From NCBI GenBank assembly GCA_050291585.1, contig JBNKKA010000048.1, positions 1 to 26,670 on the forward strand: 26,670 nucleotides of DNA, in the 5' to 3' direction. Both the position numbers and the translations under genes were made by a program. The notes beneath the pieces are model-generated. The model saw nothing but the letters and a program-made list of their open reading frames with translations, ran no database searches and was not told where the DNA came from. Below, one piece after another: positions 1 through 6,471 of the stretch. The stretch is from JASJCL01 sp050291585. Its GTDB lineage: Bacteria; Desulfobacterota; Desulfobacteria; Desulfobacterales; Desulfosarcinaceae. How positions within the stretch are numbered: the first letter of the stretch is position 1; each line of letters starts with the position of its first letter.

Positions 1-1
1 C

Positions 2-940
2 TATAAACAGGTCTCCGGCGGTACGACAGGCCACGTGGAATCCGTGCAAGTAATCTATGACCCCCGCTCTATCGACTACGAGCAACTGCTGGATGTTTTC
101 TGGCGCCATGTCAACCCGACGGATTCGGGCGGCCAGTTCGTGGACCGCGGCAGCCAATATCGCAGCGTCATCTGGTATGCCGATGACATGCAACACAAGC
201 TGGCAGAAGCTTCCAAGACCGAACTGCAAGCATCTGGTCAGTTCAATAAACCGATCGTTAGCGACATCCTCCCCCTGGGCCCCTTCTACAAGGCCGAGGA
301 ATATCATCAGGACTATTATAAAAAGAACCCCTTGCGCTACAAATGGTACCGCTCCGGTTCAGGCCGGGACCAGTTCCTGGAAAGCGCCTGGAAGATGGAT
401 AAACTGGCCACGTACAAAACCAAGCAGAGAGATAGTATGCGAAACACTGGAAAAGCCAGTAACAAAGATGCGATGGCTCCACAGAACATGAATATGAACA
501 TGAAATACGCCGTCCCTGACGATGCATCCCTACGCAAGCAGCTGACCTCAATGCAATACACGGTGGTTCGCCAGAACGGTACCGAACCACCGTTCAAGAA
601 TGCATTCTGGAACAACCACGAGCCCGGCATATATGTGGATATCGTTTCGGGCGAGCCCTTGTTCAGTTCCACCCACAAATTCGAGTCCGGCACGGGATGG
701 CCCAGTTTTACTCAGCCCATCGAGGCCGGCCATGTCGTTGAAAAAACGGACAAGCGCTTTCTCATGGTCCGAACCGAGGTTCGCAGCAAGATCGCCGACA
801 CCCACCTGGGGCATGTATTCGAGGATGGCCCCGAACCAACAGGGCTTCGGTACTGCATCAATTCGGCCGCCTTGCGTTTTATCCCTGCAGAGGATCTGCA
901 AAAGGAAGGCTATGAGCGCTACCAGTCACTTTTCAATTAA
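2..940 (+). CDS. msrAB: Peptide methionine sulfoxide reductase MsrA/MsrB fusion, 5' truncated by window edge
   Basis: The frame is open to the first base of the window. It begins inside MsrA at YKQVSGGTTGHVESV, so the N-terminus with the catalytic GCFWG Cys (or Sec) lies outside. The visible protein has the rest of MsrA, through the EYHQDYYKKNP motif, then a Met-rich linker (APQNMNMNM) and a complete MsrB domain with GTGWPSF, THLGHVF and the catalytic RYCINSAAL. Fusions of this order reduce both S- and R-methionine sulfoxide using thioredoxin-type reductants. The usual zinc-binding CxxC of MsrB is replaced by YVDIVSGEPLFSS, as in many fused MsrBs. Only one Cys is visible in about 312 residues, so the resolving cysteines common in other MsrA/B proteins are absent from this part. 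The next gene follows after 56 bases on the same strand, so the two may be co-transcribed. The family call is firm; the cellular compartment cannot be judged without the N-terminus. Confidence 0.95.
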   Translation, partial: YKQVSGGTTGHVESVQVIYDPRSIDYEQLLDVFWRHVNPTDSGGQFVDRGSQYRSVIWYADDMQHKLAEASKTELQASGQFNKPIVSDILPLGPFYKAEEYHQDYYKKNPLRYKWYRSGSGRDQFLESAWKMDKLATYKTKQRDSMRNTGKASNKDAMAPQNMNMNMKYAVPDDASLRKQLTSMQYTVVRQNGTEPPFKNAFWNNHEPGIYVDIVSGEPLFSSTHKFESGTGWPSFTQPIEAGHVVEKTDKRFLMVRTEVRSKIADTHLGHVFEDGPEPTGLRYCINSAALRFIPAEDLQKEGYERYQSLFN

Positions 941-996
941 ACAATCAACAGCTCAGGTCAATGTCAAAACCTGAACAGGACCAAGGGAGGCATCAC

Positions 997-1290
997 ATGA
1001 AGTCAAAATTGATTCTCGGGCTGACAATATTGGCTGTGGCGTTCTGGCTGTTTCAGGGTGCCATCACCCAGGCAAAGGACCCCTCCATGGCGCAGATCAC
1101 ATTTTATGTCCACTGATACGATGTCGGCAGAGCGGCCCTGGAGGGGCTCGATGGTGTAAAAGAAGTAACCAGGGGATTTCACAACGCCAGAGAAATAAAC
1201 CGGGTGACCTATGACAGCAGGAAGATCTCACCGGAAACAATGATAGACGCATTAAAAAGGGCTGGAACCTATAGCGGTGTGGTCAATTAG
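997..1290 (+). CDS. Putative selenoprotein: exported MerP/HMA-like small protein, Sec40 encoded by in-frame TGA
   Basis: Translation from the ATG at 997 (SD GGGAGG, six bases upstream) gives a signal peptide (about residues 1-27, ending ITQA-KD), then 39 codons to a TGA at 1114-1116. The frame continues without another stop to TAG at 1288, giving 97 residues. The part after the TGA matches the HMA/MerP fold in pattern: GRAALEGLDGVKEVT, then a strand, INRVTYDSRKISPETMIDALKRAGTY. Aligned by eye with MerP, the UGA residue (FYVH-U-YDVG) sits where the second Cys of the metal-binding CxxC normally lies; the first Cys is missing. A hairpin suited to a bacterial SECIS follows the TGA (1130-1149). 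The organism uses Sec elsewhere in this window, in formate dehydrogenase. What is seen: homology-like coding on both sides of one TGA, plus the hairpin. What is inferred: Sec insertion and a periplasmic redox or metal role. The alternative is a nonsense-mutated pseudogene. Confidence 0.72.
1130..1149 (+). other. Putative bacterial SECIS hairpin of the MerP-like selenoprotein
   Basis: GAGC (1130-1133) pairs with GCTC (1146-1149), and CCC (1136-1138) pairs with GGG (1143-1145), with a GG bulge on the 5' side and a TGGA apical loop (1139-1142). The loop begins 22 bases after the TGA at 1114-1116 and has G at its second position. Both fit the known bacterial SECIS pattern of an apical stem-loop shortly downstream of the UGA with a G early in the loop. 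Pairing was done by eye, without energy calculation. Confidence 0.6.
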
Positions 1291-1316
1291 AATGAAAGCT
1301 GCACGCCGTTACCAGC

Positions 1317-1371
1317 TGGCGCTAGCGCCATACCGACAACTCTTCGCAAAGCAATTACGAAGGGTTGTCGG
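1317..1371. terminator. Strong inverted repeats between convergent genes, possible bidirectional terminator
   Basis: A perfect 14-base palindrome (TGGCGCTAGCGCCA, 1317-1330) is followed by a long hairpin. CCGACAAC (1333-1340) pairs with GTTGTCGG (1364-1371) and CTTCG (1342-1346) with CGAAG (1358-1362), a 14-bp stem with one G-T wobble and an 11-base loop. It lies between the + strand selenoprotein stop (1290) and the - strand cytochrome stop (1452). There is no T tract on either side, so a classic intrinsic terminator is not proven. Confidence 0.4.
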
Positions 1372-1451
1372 CCGTCATCTCCAGTTCGTGGGCAATATTG
1401 ATGGCACTTATCACACTCTGGGCCACCGGGCACAGGGTAATGTAGTTTATG

Positions 1452-2954
1452 TTAATCCGCCAAAGGCCCCAGACGCTTCTCCAACGCCAGGCGGTCGGCC
1501 AGTTTATAAATGGTCGATGAGAGCTGGTAACGGCCGTCGGCAAAGACACCATAATCCCCGCCCCCGCCCATGGCCGAGGCGAAACGCACGGTGTTGGCGT
1601 AGAAAAGCCAGCCATCGCTCCAGATCCGTTCGATGGCCTCGTCAAAGGGGTTTTCGCCCTGATCCAAGCCTTTGGCGATGCCATTATCCCAAGCGGTCTG
1701 CATGAGATCGGTGGCCGCCTTGACCGTCGCGTTGGAGGTCAGAATCGTCCCCTCGTAGCGCCTGAAGTGACCCTTGACCCAACTTGAATCATGGCATTTG
1801 AGACAGATGGCCTCCATCTCCGCCCTACGCTGGGCCTGGGTGTCCGGATCGATGAGGTATTTTTGCGCAAACCCGCCGTCGAGATCCGTAGGCAGGGGTC
1901 GGCCCTTTTTATTGCGGATGATGCTGGTGTCCGGGCTGATGGGTTGTGGGTGGGCGTATACCAGACCGAAAATTCGCCAGGCGAGGCGGTCCTTCATCTC
2001 GTGACTGCGTTCGGCTACCACGTTCTCGTCGCCGTCTACCAGGAGGCTGATGTGGCAGGCGGCACAGGTGGGTGCGCCGAAGTCTTTGCCGATGGTCCAG
2101 GGCACGGCGTTGAAATCCCAGTCCTTGTGCAAAGAGTGGTAGATGTTTCCATGTTTGCTGCTTTTGTACACCTTGAGGGCCGGGACGTCGGGTCCCACGT
2201 GGCATTCGCCGCAGGTGTCGGGTTTGCGCGCCATGGCCATGGAGAATTGGTGGCGGGTATGGCAGGCCGCGCAGGAACCGCGACTGCCGTCCAGGTTGAT
2301 GCGCCCCACCCCCTGATTGGGCCAGCCCTTGATGACGGGGAATTCAAGCTCGCCGGCATCGGTGTCGCGCACTTCGGTGCCGATCACCTTTAGCTCCGTT
2401 CCGTGGCAGTAATAACAGCTTTCGGCACGTGTGGCGGCGCTCTCGGTCGAGAGTTCAAGCTTACCCGCAATCACTTTCGGATGGCCAAGAATCGAGCGCT
2501 GCAGCTGGTTGTAGATTTTATTCTCCGCCAGGTTTTTACGGGCATGGGCCATGACATTGCGGTCGTATTGTTCCGCCTCTTCGGGATGGCAGGAGCCGCA
2601 GTCCAGGGGAGAGACCACCACATGGACATGGTAGCCGTTGTGCTCGAAGGTGTCGGCGTGGGCCTTGGGGCGCAGCTGATGGCACTCGGCGCAGCCCACG
2701 GCAACGTTCTGGAGGGCTTCGGGAACGCTCTCGGTGGAGACCTTGCGCCTTTCACCGGTGACGGCCATAGCTAGCGCCGGTGTGGTGGCGGCATGGCGGC
2801 TTTTCTGCCAATCTGCCACGATACCGGGATGAAAACTGGCGTGGCAGTCAATGCATTCCTGGGTGGCGGCACTGATAGCGATGGAATCCGCAGCGGTCGC
2901 CCCATGGGCCATGCCCACCAGCAGAAGTAAACACAGCAGAAGCGGTCGATTCAA
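1452..2954 (-). CDS. Octaheme c-type cytochrome, hydroxylamine oxidoreductase (HAO)-like family
   Basis: A 500-residue protein with a signal peptide (residues 1-22, MNRPLLLCLLLLVG...ATA) and eight CxxCH heme-attachment motifs, starting near residues 34, 88, 119, 179, 227, 247, 296 and 383. All eight are standard CxxCH; there is no CxxCK, so it is not a NrfA-type nitrite reductase. Heme number, spacing and the segment around KSSKHGNIYHSLHKDW resemble the HAO superfamily of periplasmic multiheme enzymes. Members either oxidise hydroxylamine or reduce nitrite, hydroxylamine or related nitrogen compounds. About 110 residues follow the last heme. The family's catalytic Tyr cross-link cannot be judged without an alignment, so substrate and direction are open. 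The gene lies 111 bases downstream of the DHOD-like gene on the same strand, so one transcript may cover both. The family is firm; the reaction is inferred. Confidence 0.85.
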   Translation of the reverse strand: MNRPLLLCLLLLVGMAHGATAADSIAISAATQECIDCHASFHPGIVADWQKSRHAATTPALAMAVTGERRKVSTESVPEALQNVAVGCAECHQLRPKAHADTFEHNGYHVHVVVSPLDCGSCHPEEAEQYDRNVMAHARKNLAENKIYNQLQRSILGHPKVIAGKLELSTESAATRAESCYYCHGTELKVIGTEVRDTDAGELEFPVIKGWPNQGVGRINLDGSRGSCAACHTRHQFSMAMARKPDTCGECHVGPDVPALKVYKSSKHGNIYHSLHKDWDFNAVPWTIGKDFGAPTCAACHISLLVDGDENVVAERSHEMKDRLAWRIFGLVYAHPQPISPDTSIIRNKKGRPLPTDLDGGFAQKYLIDPDTQAQRRAEMEAICLKCHDSSWVKGHFRRYEGTILTSNATVKAATDLMQTAWDNGIAKGLDQGENPFDEAIERIWSDGWLFYANTVRFASAMGGGGDYGVFADGRYQLSSTIYKLADRLALEKRLGPLAD

Positions 2955-3065
2955 GAGGGACTCCTAAGTTTATGTCAACCGAAAGTACAACATCTCACCG
3001 GTGGTGATACGCGCCAGCCATTCTCATGCGGTGGGTGACAGGTGCCATTTCTGAATAAAAATCGA

Positions 3066-4091
3066 TTAAAGCAGGTTGTCTTTTTTTCCACCAAAGAAGC
3101 GCATGAACTGGGTACGCTCGTAAATGGAGGGGTCGCTGCTCTTCTCCTGACTGAGCTTGCCTTTGAAGTCGGCCAGCCCGCGGCATCCCTTGGACCTCAT
3201 CCAGCTTTCTAGGCGTTCGAGCATGGTGGCGATGTGATCGCTACCGTTTTTATAAAGGCACGAGGCCACCTGGACGGCGTCGGCACCGGCCAGGAGCTGC
3301 TTGATGACGGCCTCCCCATTGTGAATGCCCGTGGAAGCTGCCAGATCGCAGTCCACCTTGTTGGCCATGATGGCGATCCAGCGCAGGGAGAGGGCCAGCT
3401 CGGCGGGGTTGCTGAAAACAAAGGCAGGCGTCAACTCCATTTTGTCGATGTCGATATCGGGGCTGAAAAAGCGGTTGAAAAGTACCAGTCCCCCGATGCC
3501 GGTTCTGGAGAGTTTCTGAATCATGGGTCCCAGATCGGTGAAGTAGGGGCTGATCTTTAAAGCCACCGGAATGGAGAGTTTTTCTGTGACGGCCGCGCAG
3601 GTATCGAAGTAGAAAGCCGCCGTATCTTTACGACTGCCTTCGAAGTCGGTGGGCGGAAAAAACATGTTCAATTCCAAGGCATCGGCCCCGGCCGCTTCCA
3701 GGTGTTTGGCGTAAGAGAGCCACTCCACGCTCTGGAGAAAGCAATTGATACTGGCCATGACGGGGATGGAGACGGCTTTTTTGCTCTCTCCCACCAGGTC
3801 GACGTATTTCTTGAGGTTCTTCTCGCGCAAAACGTATTGGTAGTACTCAATGGGGCTGATGCGCCCCTCGTATTCAAAGTAGGCTTGGCCATCGGCGCCT
3901 TTGGGGCTGTCCTTGGCGTAGTCGGCATATTCGAGGGCCACCTCCTCTTCGAAGATCGACTTGAGTACCACGGCCCCGGCTCCTTTGGCCTCCAGATCCT
4001 TGATCTTGGCCACCGAGCTGGTCATGCCGGAGCTCCCGGCGATGATGGGGTTTTTGAGCTCCAGGCCTAAATAGCGGGTCGACGTATCCAT
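3066..4091 (-). CDS. Dihydroorotate dehydrogenase-like FMN protein
   Basis: A 341-residue TIM-barrel protein of the PyrD/PreA flavoprotein type. It begins MDTSTRYLGLELKNPIIAGSSG, the usual N-terminal strand and FMN-contact loop of class 1 DHODs. Near the C-terminus it has the phosphate-binding region ASTGIHNGEAVIKQLLAGADAVQVAS. The start is the ATG at 4091, preceded by AGGAGG. True class 1 enzymes carry the catalytic Cys in an LNxSCPN-type segment. Here the corresponding place reads LELNMFFPPTDFEGSRKD, with no Cys or Ser base, so orotate formation is doubtful. Such proteins are commonly annotated only as dihydroorotate dehydrogenase-like. No other pyrimidine gene is nearby. The neighbours are a multiheme cytochrome downstream and Mo-cofactor-type genes upstream, which suggests a redox flavoprotein with another substrate. 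Confidence 0.82.
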   Translation of the reverse strand: MDTSTRYLGLELKNPIIAGSSGMTSSVAKIKDLEAKGAGAVVLKSIFEEEVALEYADYAKDSPKGADGQAYFEYEGRISPIEYYQYVLREKNLKKYVDLVGESKKAVSIPVMASINCFLQSVEWLSYAKHLEAAGADALELNMFFPPTDFEGSRKDTAAFYFDTCAAVTEKLSIPVALKISPYFTDLGPMIQKLSRTGIGGLVLFNRFFSPDIDIDKMELTPAFVFSNPAELALSLRWIAIMANKVDCDLAASTGIHNGEAVIKQLLAGADAVQVASCLYKNGSDHIATMLERLESWMRSKGCRGLADFKGKLSQEKSSDPSIYERTQFMRFFGGKKDNLL

Positions 4092-4202
4092 ACAAAGCCC
4101 TCCTGTTCACGATCGCAAAATATATGAATGACAAAAATATAGATTTAAACGTGGCTGATCGTTGAGTGTATCCGCTTAGCACTTCTAGCCGATACAGGAC
4201 AA

Positions 4203-4231
4203 ATTATGGCATAGTTCGTCCGCCCGATCAA
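4203..4231 (-). promoter_or_regulatory. Candidate sigma-70 promoter for the DHOD-like/cytochrome pair
   Basis: On the - strand, TTGATC (4231-4226) and CATAAT (4208-4203) are separated by exactly 17 bases. The start codon of the DHOD-like gene is about 110 bases downstream. This suggests a transcript separate from the upstream FmdE/MoeA-like pair. It was found by inspection only. Confidence 0.4.
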
Positions 4232-4289
4232 TGTGAAGGAAGGGGGATTGCTAGGTTGAATGGAGACCGTTGAGAAAGGAGCCAACCGG

Positions 4290-5354
4290 TTACATATATT
4301 TACCGAAACTGCAATCCGGGTAGCGGCAGACCTTGCAGTCCAGACAGAGGCCGCCAACACTCAGACGCGCCATATCGACATTGTCCGGATCTTCACCGGC
4401 CAAAAGGCGTGGCAGAAGCAGATCGAAGACCGTGATCTTATGGAAGAGGCCACAGGCTGGAATGCCAACGATGGGGGTCCCGCCCTGGTAGGCCATCATC
4501 CCCATGGCCCCGGGCAGGGCCCCGGCGCTGTAGTAAAGCCTGTCAACGCCGGCCTGGCGGATGCCTACCCGGGTGACGTCGTCGGGGTCCACCGACATGC
4601 CGCCGGTGGTGACAATCAGGTCCGTGTCGGCCGCCAGAAAACGGCGCGTGGTAGCGGCGATCTGCTCGACATCGTCGGGCAGGATAATGGTCTCGACAAG
4701 CTCGGCGCCAAACTGCTCCAGTTTGTCCCTGACGATGGCCTCGAACTTGTCCTCGATGAGGCCTTCGTAGACTTCGTTGCCGGTGATGATCAGGCGTACT
4801 TGCGTGCGGCAATAGCTCTTGACGCTGAAAATGGGTGTGTGTTCGCCGGCAAGTGCCACGGCCGCATCCAGGCGCTCCCGGTCGATGACCAGGGGGATGG
4901 CGCGTGTGCCGGCCACGATCGAGCCGTTTTTCACAGGCACGTTGTTGTGCCGTGCGGCGCACATCACATCGGGCAGGAGGTTGAAGGCCACCAGGGCCTC
5001 GCTGTCGATCTTGAGCAGACCGTCATAGGCCGCCGTGAGCTGCAGCTTGCCTTCCCGGGGCTGGCCGCCGAAGGTGACCCCCGGTCCCGCCAGGGCGGTG
5101 GCCAATTCCACCACGGCGTCATCCTCGTGGACCTGATTCTCCTTCAGGTTGAGGACATAGAGGTGGCGCTTGCCCAGACGCATGAGGCGACACAAATCGC
5201 TTTGGGCCACCTGGTGCCCGCGCAGAAACGAGGGGCCCTTGAACTCTCCCGGACGGATCTCGGTGATGTCGTGGGCCAGACGTGATCCAACAGCCTCTTC
5301 GATGGTAACCTTGGTGAGTTTTTCATCGTGGAATTTGGCGTTTTCATTGCACAT
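4290..5354 (-). CDS. Molybdopterin-binding (MoeA/MoaB-like) protein with C-terminal Cys cluster
   Basis: 354 residues. The C-terminal half is a MoCF_biosynth-type domain: VRLIITGNEVYEGLIEDKF near residue 190, DLIVTTGGMSVDPDDVTRVG near 250, and GTPIVGIPACGLFHKITVFDLLLPRLLAG near 300. The family binds molybdopterin and includes MoeA, which inserts Mo. This protein lacks the full four-domain MoeA length, so it is better called a molybdopterin-binding protein. It ends in an unusual CLDCKVCRYPDCSFGKYM tail (C-x2-C-x2-C-x4-C), suggestive of an Fe-S cluster or zinc site. It lies 41 bases downstream of the FmdE-family gene on the same strand, so the two probably form an operon. A role in Mo/W cofactor handling for enzymes such as formate dehydrogenase is inferred. 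Confidence 0.82.
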   Translation of the reverse strand: MCNENAKFHDEKLTKVTIEEAVGSRLAHDITEIRPGEFKGPSFLRGHQVAQSDLCRLMRLGKRHLYVLNLKENQVHEDDAVVELATALAGPGVTFGGQPREGKLQLTAAYDGLLKIDSEALVAFNLLPDVMCAARHNNVPVKNGSIVAGTRAIPLVIDRERLDAAVALAGEHTPIFSVKSYCRTQVRLIITGNEVYEGLIEDKFEAIVRDKLEQFGAELVETIILPDDVEQIAATTRRFLAADTDLIVTTGGMSVDPDDVTRVGIRQAGVDRLYYSAGALPGAMGMMAYQGGTPIVGIPACGLFHKITVFDLLLPRLLAGEDPDNVDMARLSVGGLCLDCKVCRYPDCSFGKYM

Positions 5355-5395
5355 GAAGCGTTTACCTTCTGATATTGAATTGGTAAGACCTGTAA

Positions 5396-6040
5396 TCAGA
5401 CCGCCCGCAGACGCGGGACGGGCGCCGGAGAAACGCGTTGCTTATCGGCGCACACACCTTTGGTTTTGAAGTAAGCCCCCTGGGCGCAGGGCCGGCAAAG
5501 CACCTGACCGCCTTTGTAGATCTCCTTCTTATCACGAATCACCTGGCCACAGCGCTCACAGGTGGCTTTAAAGCGCGAGGGACCCGGCATATCGTGGAAG
5601 GGGACCTCCACTGTTACCTCTTGCACATCAAAGAGCACCTCGTCCGGCATGCGAATGTAAGCCTCGAGCTGCTGCTGGTGGGGATCGCTGATTCCGGGGG
5701 CATAGAGGCCGGCCAGATCCCTGGAGGACTCGGTGGAAACGATTCGGACTGCGGCGCGGCTGTCCAAATTGACGAAGGTTGCCGCCATGATGCCGTAGTC
5801 CATAAACTTGAGGGACCGGCGCCCGAGTTTGACACCGGTTACGTATGCGATGGCATCGGCCGCGCAGCGATCGATCTCCACATATACGATGAGGCGCTTA
5901 ATCTGGGGCATCTCACGGGGTTGGTCCAGGCCGATGAGGCCGCATCCCAGCATGGCCATGCGCACGCCCACTACCTGGCCTGGGCACAGGTGACCGTGGG
6001 CGTCGGCGGAGCCTTGCAGGAGGGTTTCGAAAGTGTCCAT
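5396..6040 (-). CDS. FmdE-family protein with C-terminal zinc-finger-like motif
   Basis: 214 residues. The N-terminal domain matches FmdE (formylmethanofuran dehydrogenase subunit E family): SADAHGHLCPGQVVGVRMA near residues 10-29, then YVEIDRCAADAIAYVTGVKLGRRSLKFMDYGIMAATFVN. The HGHLCPG and DRCAADAI segments carry the conserved Cys/His residues. The C-terminal end has CERCGQVIRDKK...GQVLCRPC, a CxxC-CxxC (TraR/DksA-like) zinc site. In bacteria without methanofuran, FmdE proteins occur next to molybdopterin and formate dehydrogenase genes; their exact role is not established. Start ATG at 6040, with AAGG just upstream. It is first in the likely operon with the MoeA-like gene and has an attenuator-like terminator and a ModE-like operator in front of it. 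Confidence 0.88.
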   Translation of the reverse strand: MDTFETLLQGSADAHGHLCPGQVVGVRMAMLGCGLIGLDQPREMPQIKRLIVYVEIDRCAADAIAYVTGVKLGRRSLKFMDYGIMAATFVNLDSRAAVRIVSTESSRDLAGLYAPGISDPHQQQLEAYIRMPDEVLFDVQEVTVEVPFHDMPGPSRFKATCERCGQVIRDKKEIYKGGQVLCRPCAQGAYFKTKGVCADKQRVSPAPVPRLRAV

Positions 6041-6082
6041 ATCCTTGTCTCTTTATGCTTGTATTAACATAAATACGAACCT

Positions 6083-6104
6083 AAAAAAACCTTTCCGGGA
6101 AAGG
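6083..6104 (-). terminator. Intrinsic terminator in the fmdE leader (attenuator candidate)
   Basis: Read on the - strand, CCTTTC (6104-6099) pairs with GAAAGG (6095-6090) around a CCG loop and is followed at once by seven Ts (6089-6083). This is a textbook intrinsic terminator. It ends about 42 bases before the fmdE ATG. No - strand gene ends nearby upstream (mobB upstream is on the + strand), so it most likely acts inside the fmdE leader. Confidence 0.65.
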
Positions 6105-6107
6105 CTT

Positions 6108-6130
6108 TACGACTCCCGAAGAGAGTCGTA
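6108..6130 (-). promoter_or_regulatory. Leader hairpin preceding the fmdE attenuator
   Basis: An 8-bp perfect stem, TACGACTC/GAGTCGTA, with a seven-base loop lies just 5' of the terminator hairpin on the - strand. Its loop contains CGG, complementary to the CCG loop of the terminator hairpin, and CGGGA spanning the loop edge could pair with TCCCG of that hairpin. A switch between the two states is therefore possible but unproven. Confidence 0.4.
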
Positions 6131-6137
6131 TAGGAAG

Positions 6138-6164
6138 CGTTATATATTAGATCGAGATATAGCA
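6138..6164. promoter_or_regulatory. ModE/TunR-like operator (imperfect palindrome)
   Basis: CGTTATATA (6138-6146) and ATATAGC (6157-6163) form an inverted repeat centred on 6151; six of seven positions match between GTTATAT and the complement of ATATAGC. This resembles the known ModE half-sites (CGNTATATA, TATATAACG) that control molybdate-related genes. It sits upstream of the fmdE hairpins and between fmdE and mobB, so it could act on either or both. Recognition is from memory of the consensus, not from a matrix scan. Confidence 0.5.
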
Positions 6165-6206
6165 TAGCCCCGAGGAAAATAAAAATAAAAAAGTGTGACG
6201 TTTAAT

Positions 6207-6235
6207 TTGACATAGGGCCCTTTAAAAAATAAATA
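6207..6235 (+). promoter_or_regulatory. Candidate sigma-70 promoter for mobB
   Basis: A perfect TTGACA (6207-6212) and TAAATA (6230-6235) are separated by 17 bases. Transcription would start near 6242, giving a leader of about 230 bases before the mobB ATG. Confidence 0.5.
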
Positions 6236-6303
6236 CTGTCTTTCAATCAAAAAGAGAGTTAAATAGGGATGTTCATCGTGCTACGGACTGATTAAGATCG
6301 GAG

Positions 6304-6422
6304 CTACCCCCGACAAATCACGTATTATTGTAACCGTGGTCGGTGTAGGGTATAAGCATGAAGCAACGATGGCTCCTCAATGAGCCCTTGCACACAGCTA
6401 TTGATGGGGCACACAGGGCCCC
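6304..6422 (+). ncRNA. Structured mobB leader, possible cis-regulatory RNA
   Basis: Three hairpins follow each other between the candidate promoter and mobB. The first is long: CTAC (6304-6307)/GTAG (6345-6348), CCGAC (6310-6314)/GTCGG (6339-6343) and CACG (6319-6322)/CGTG (6335-6338), with an AAAT bulge. The second is GGCTC (6371-6375)/GAGCC (6382-6386). The third is GGGGC (6406-6410)/GCCCC (6418-6422). None is followed by a T tract. The position before a molybdenum cofactor gene fits a regulatory leader. I cannot match it to the Moco RNA motif or any other family by eye. Confidence 0.3.
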
Positions 6423-6471
6423 GGTATTGATCACGAGAACAACTTGCAGCCCACTTTAAAGCATAAGCGAT

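Noticed and set aside
997..1116. A 39-residue peptide ending at the TGA, or a simple pseudogene
   Set aside because: The frame after the TGA has the HMA-like pattern with no further disruption, and a suitable hairpin is present; Sec is the better reading, though not proven.
1355..1684. - strand frame ending in LCPVAQSVISAINIAHELEM
   Set aside because: Its end looks protein-like, but most of it is the shadow of the cytochrome gene and there is no start codon in the protein-like part. It may be a small gene remnant, but the support is too thin.
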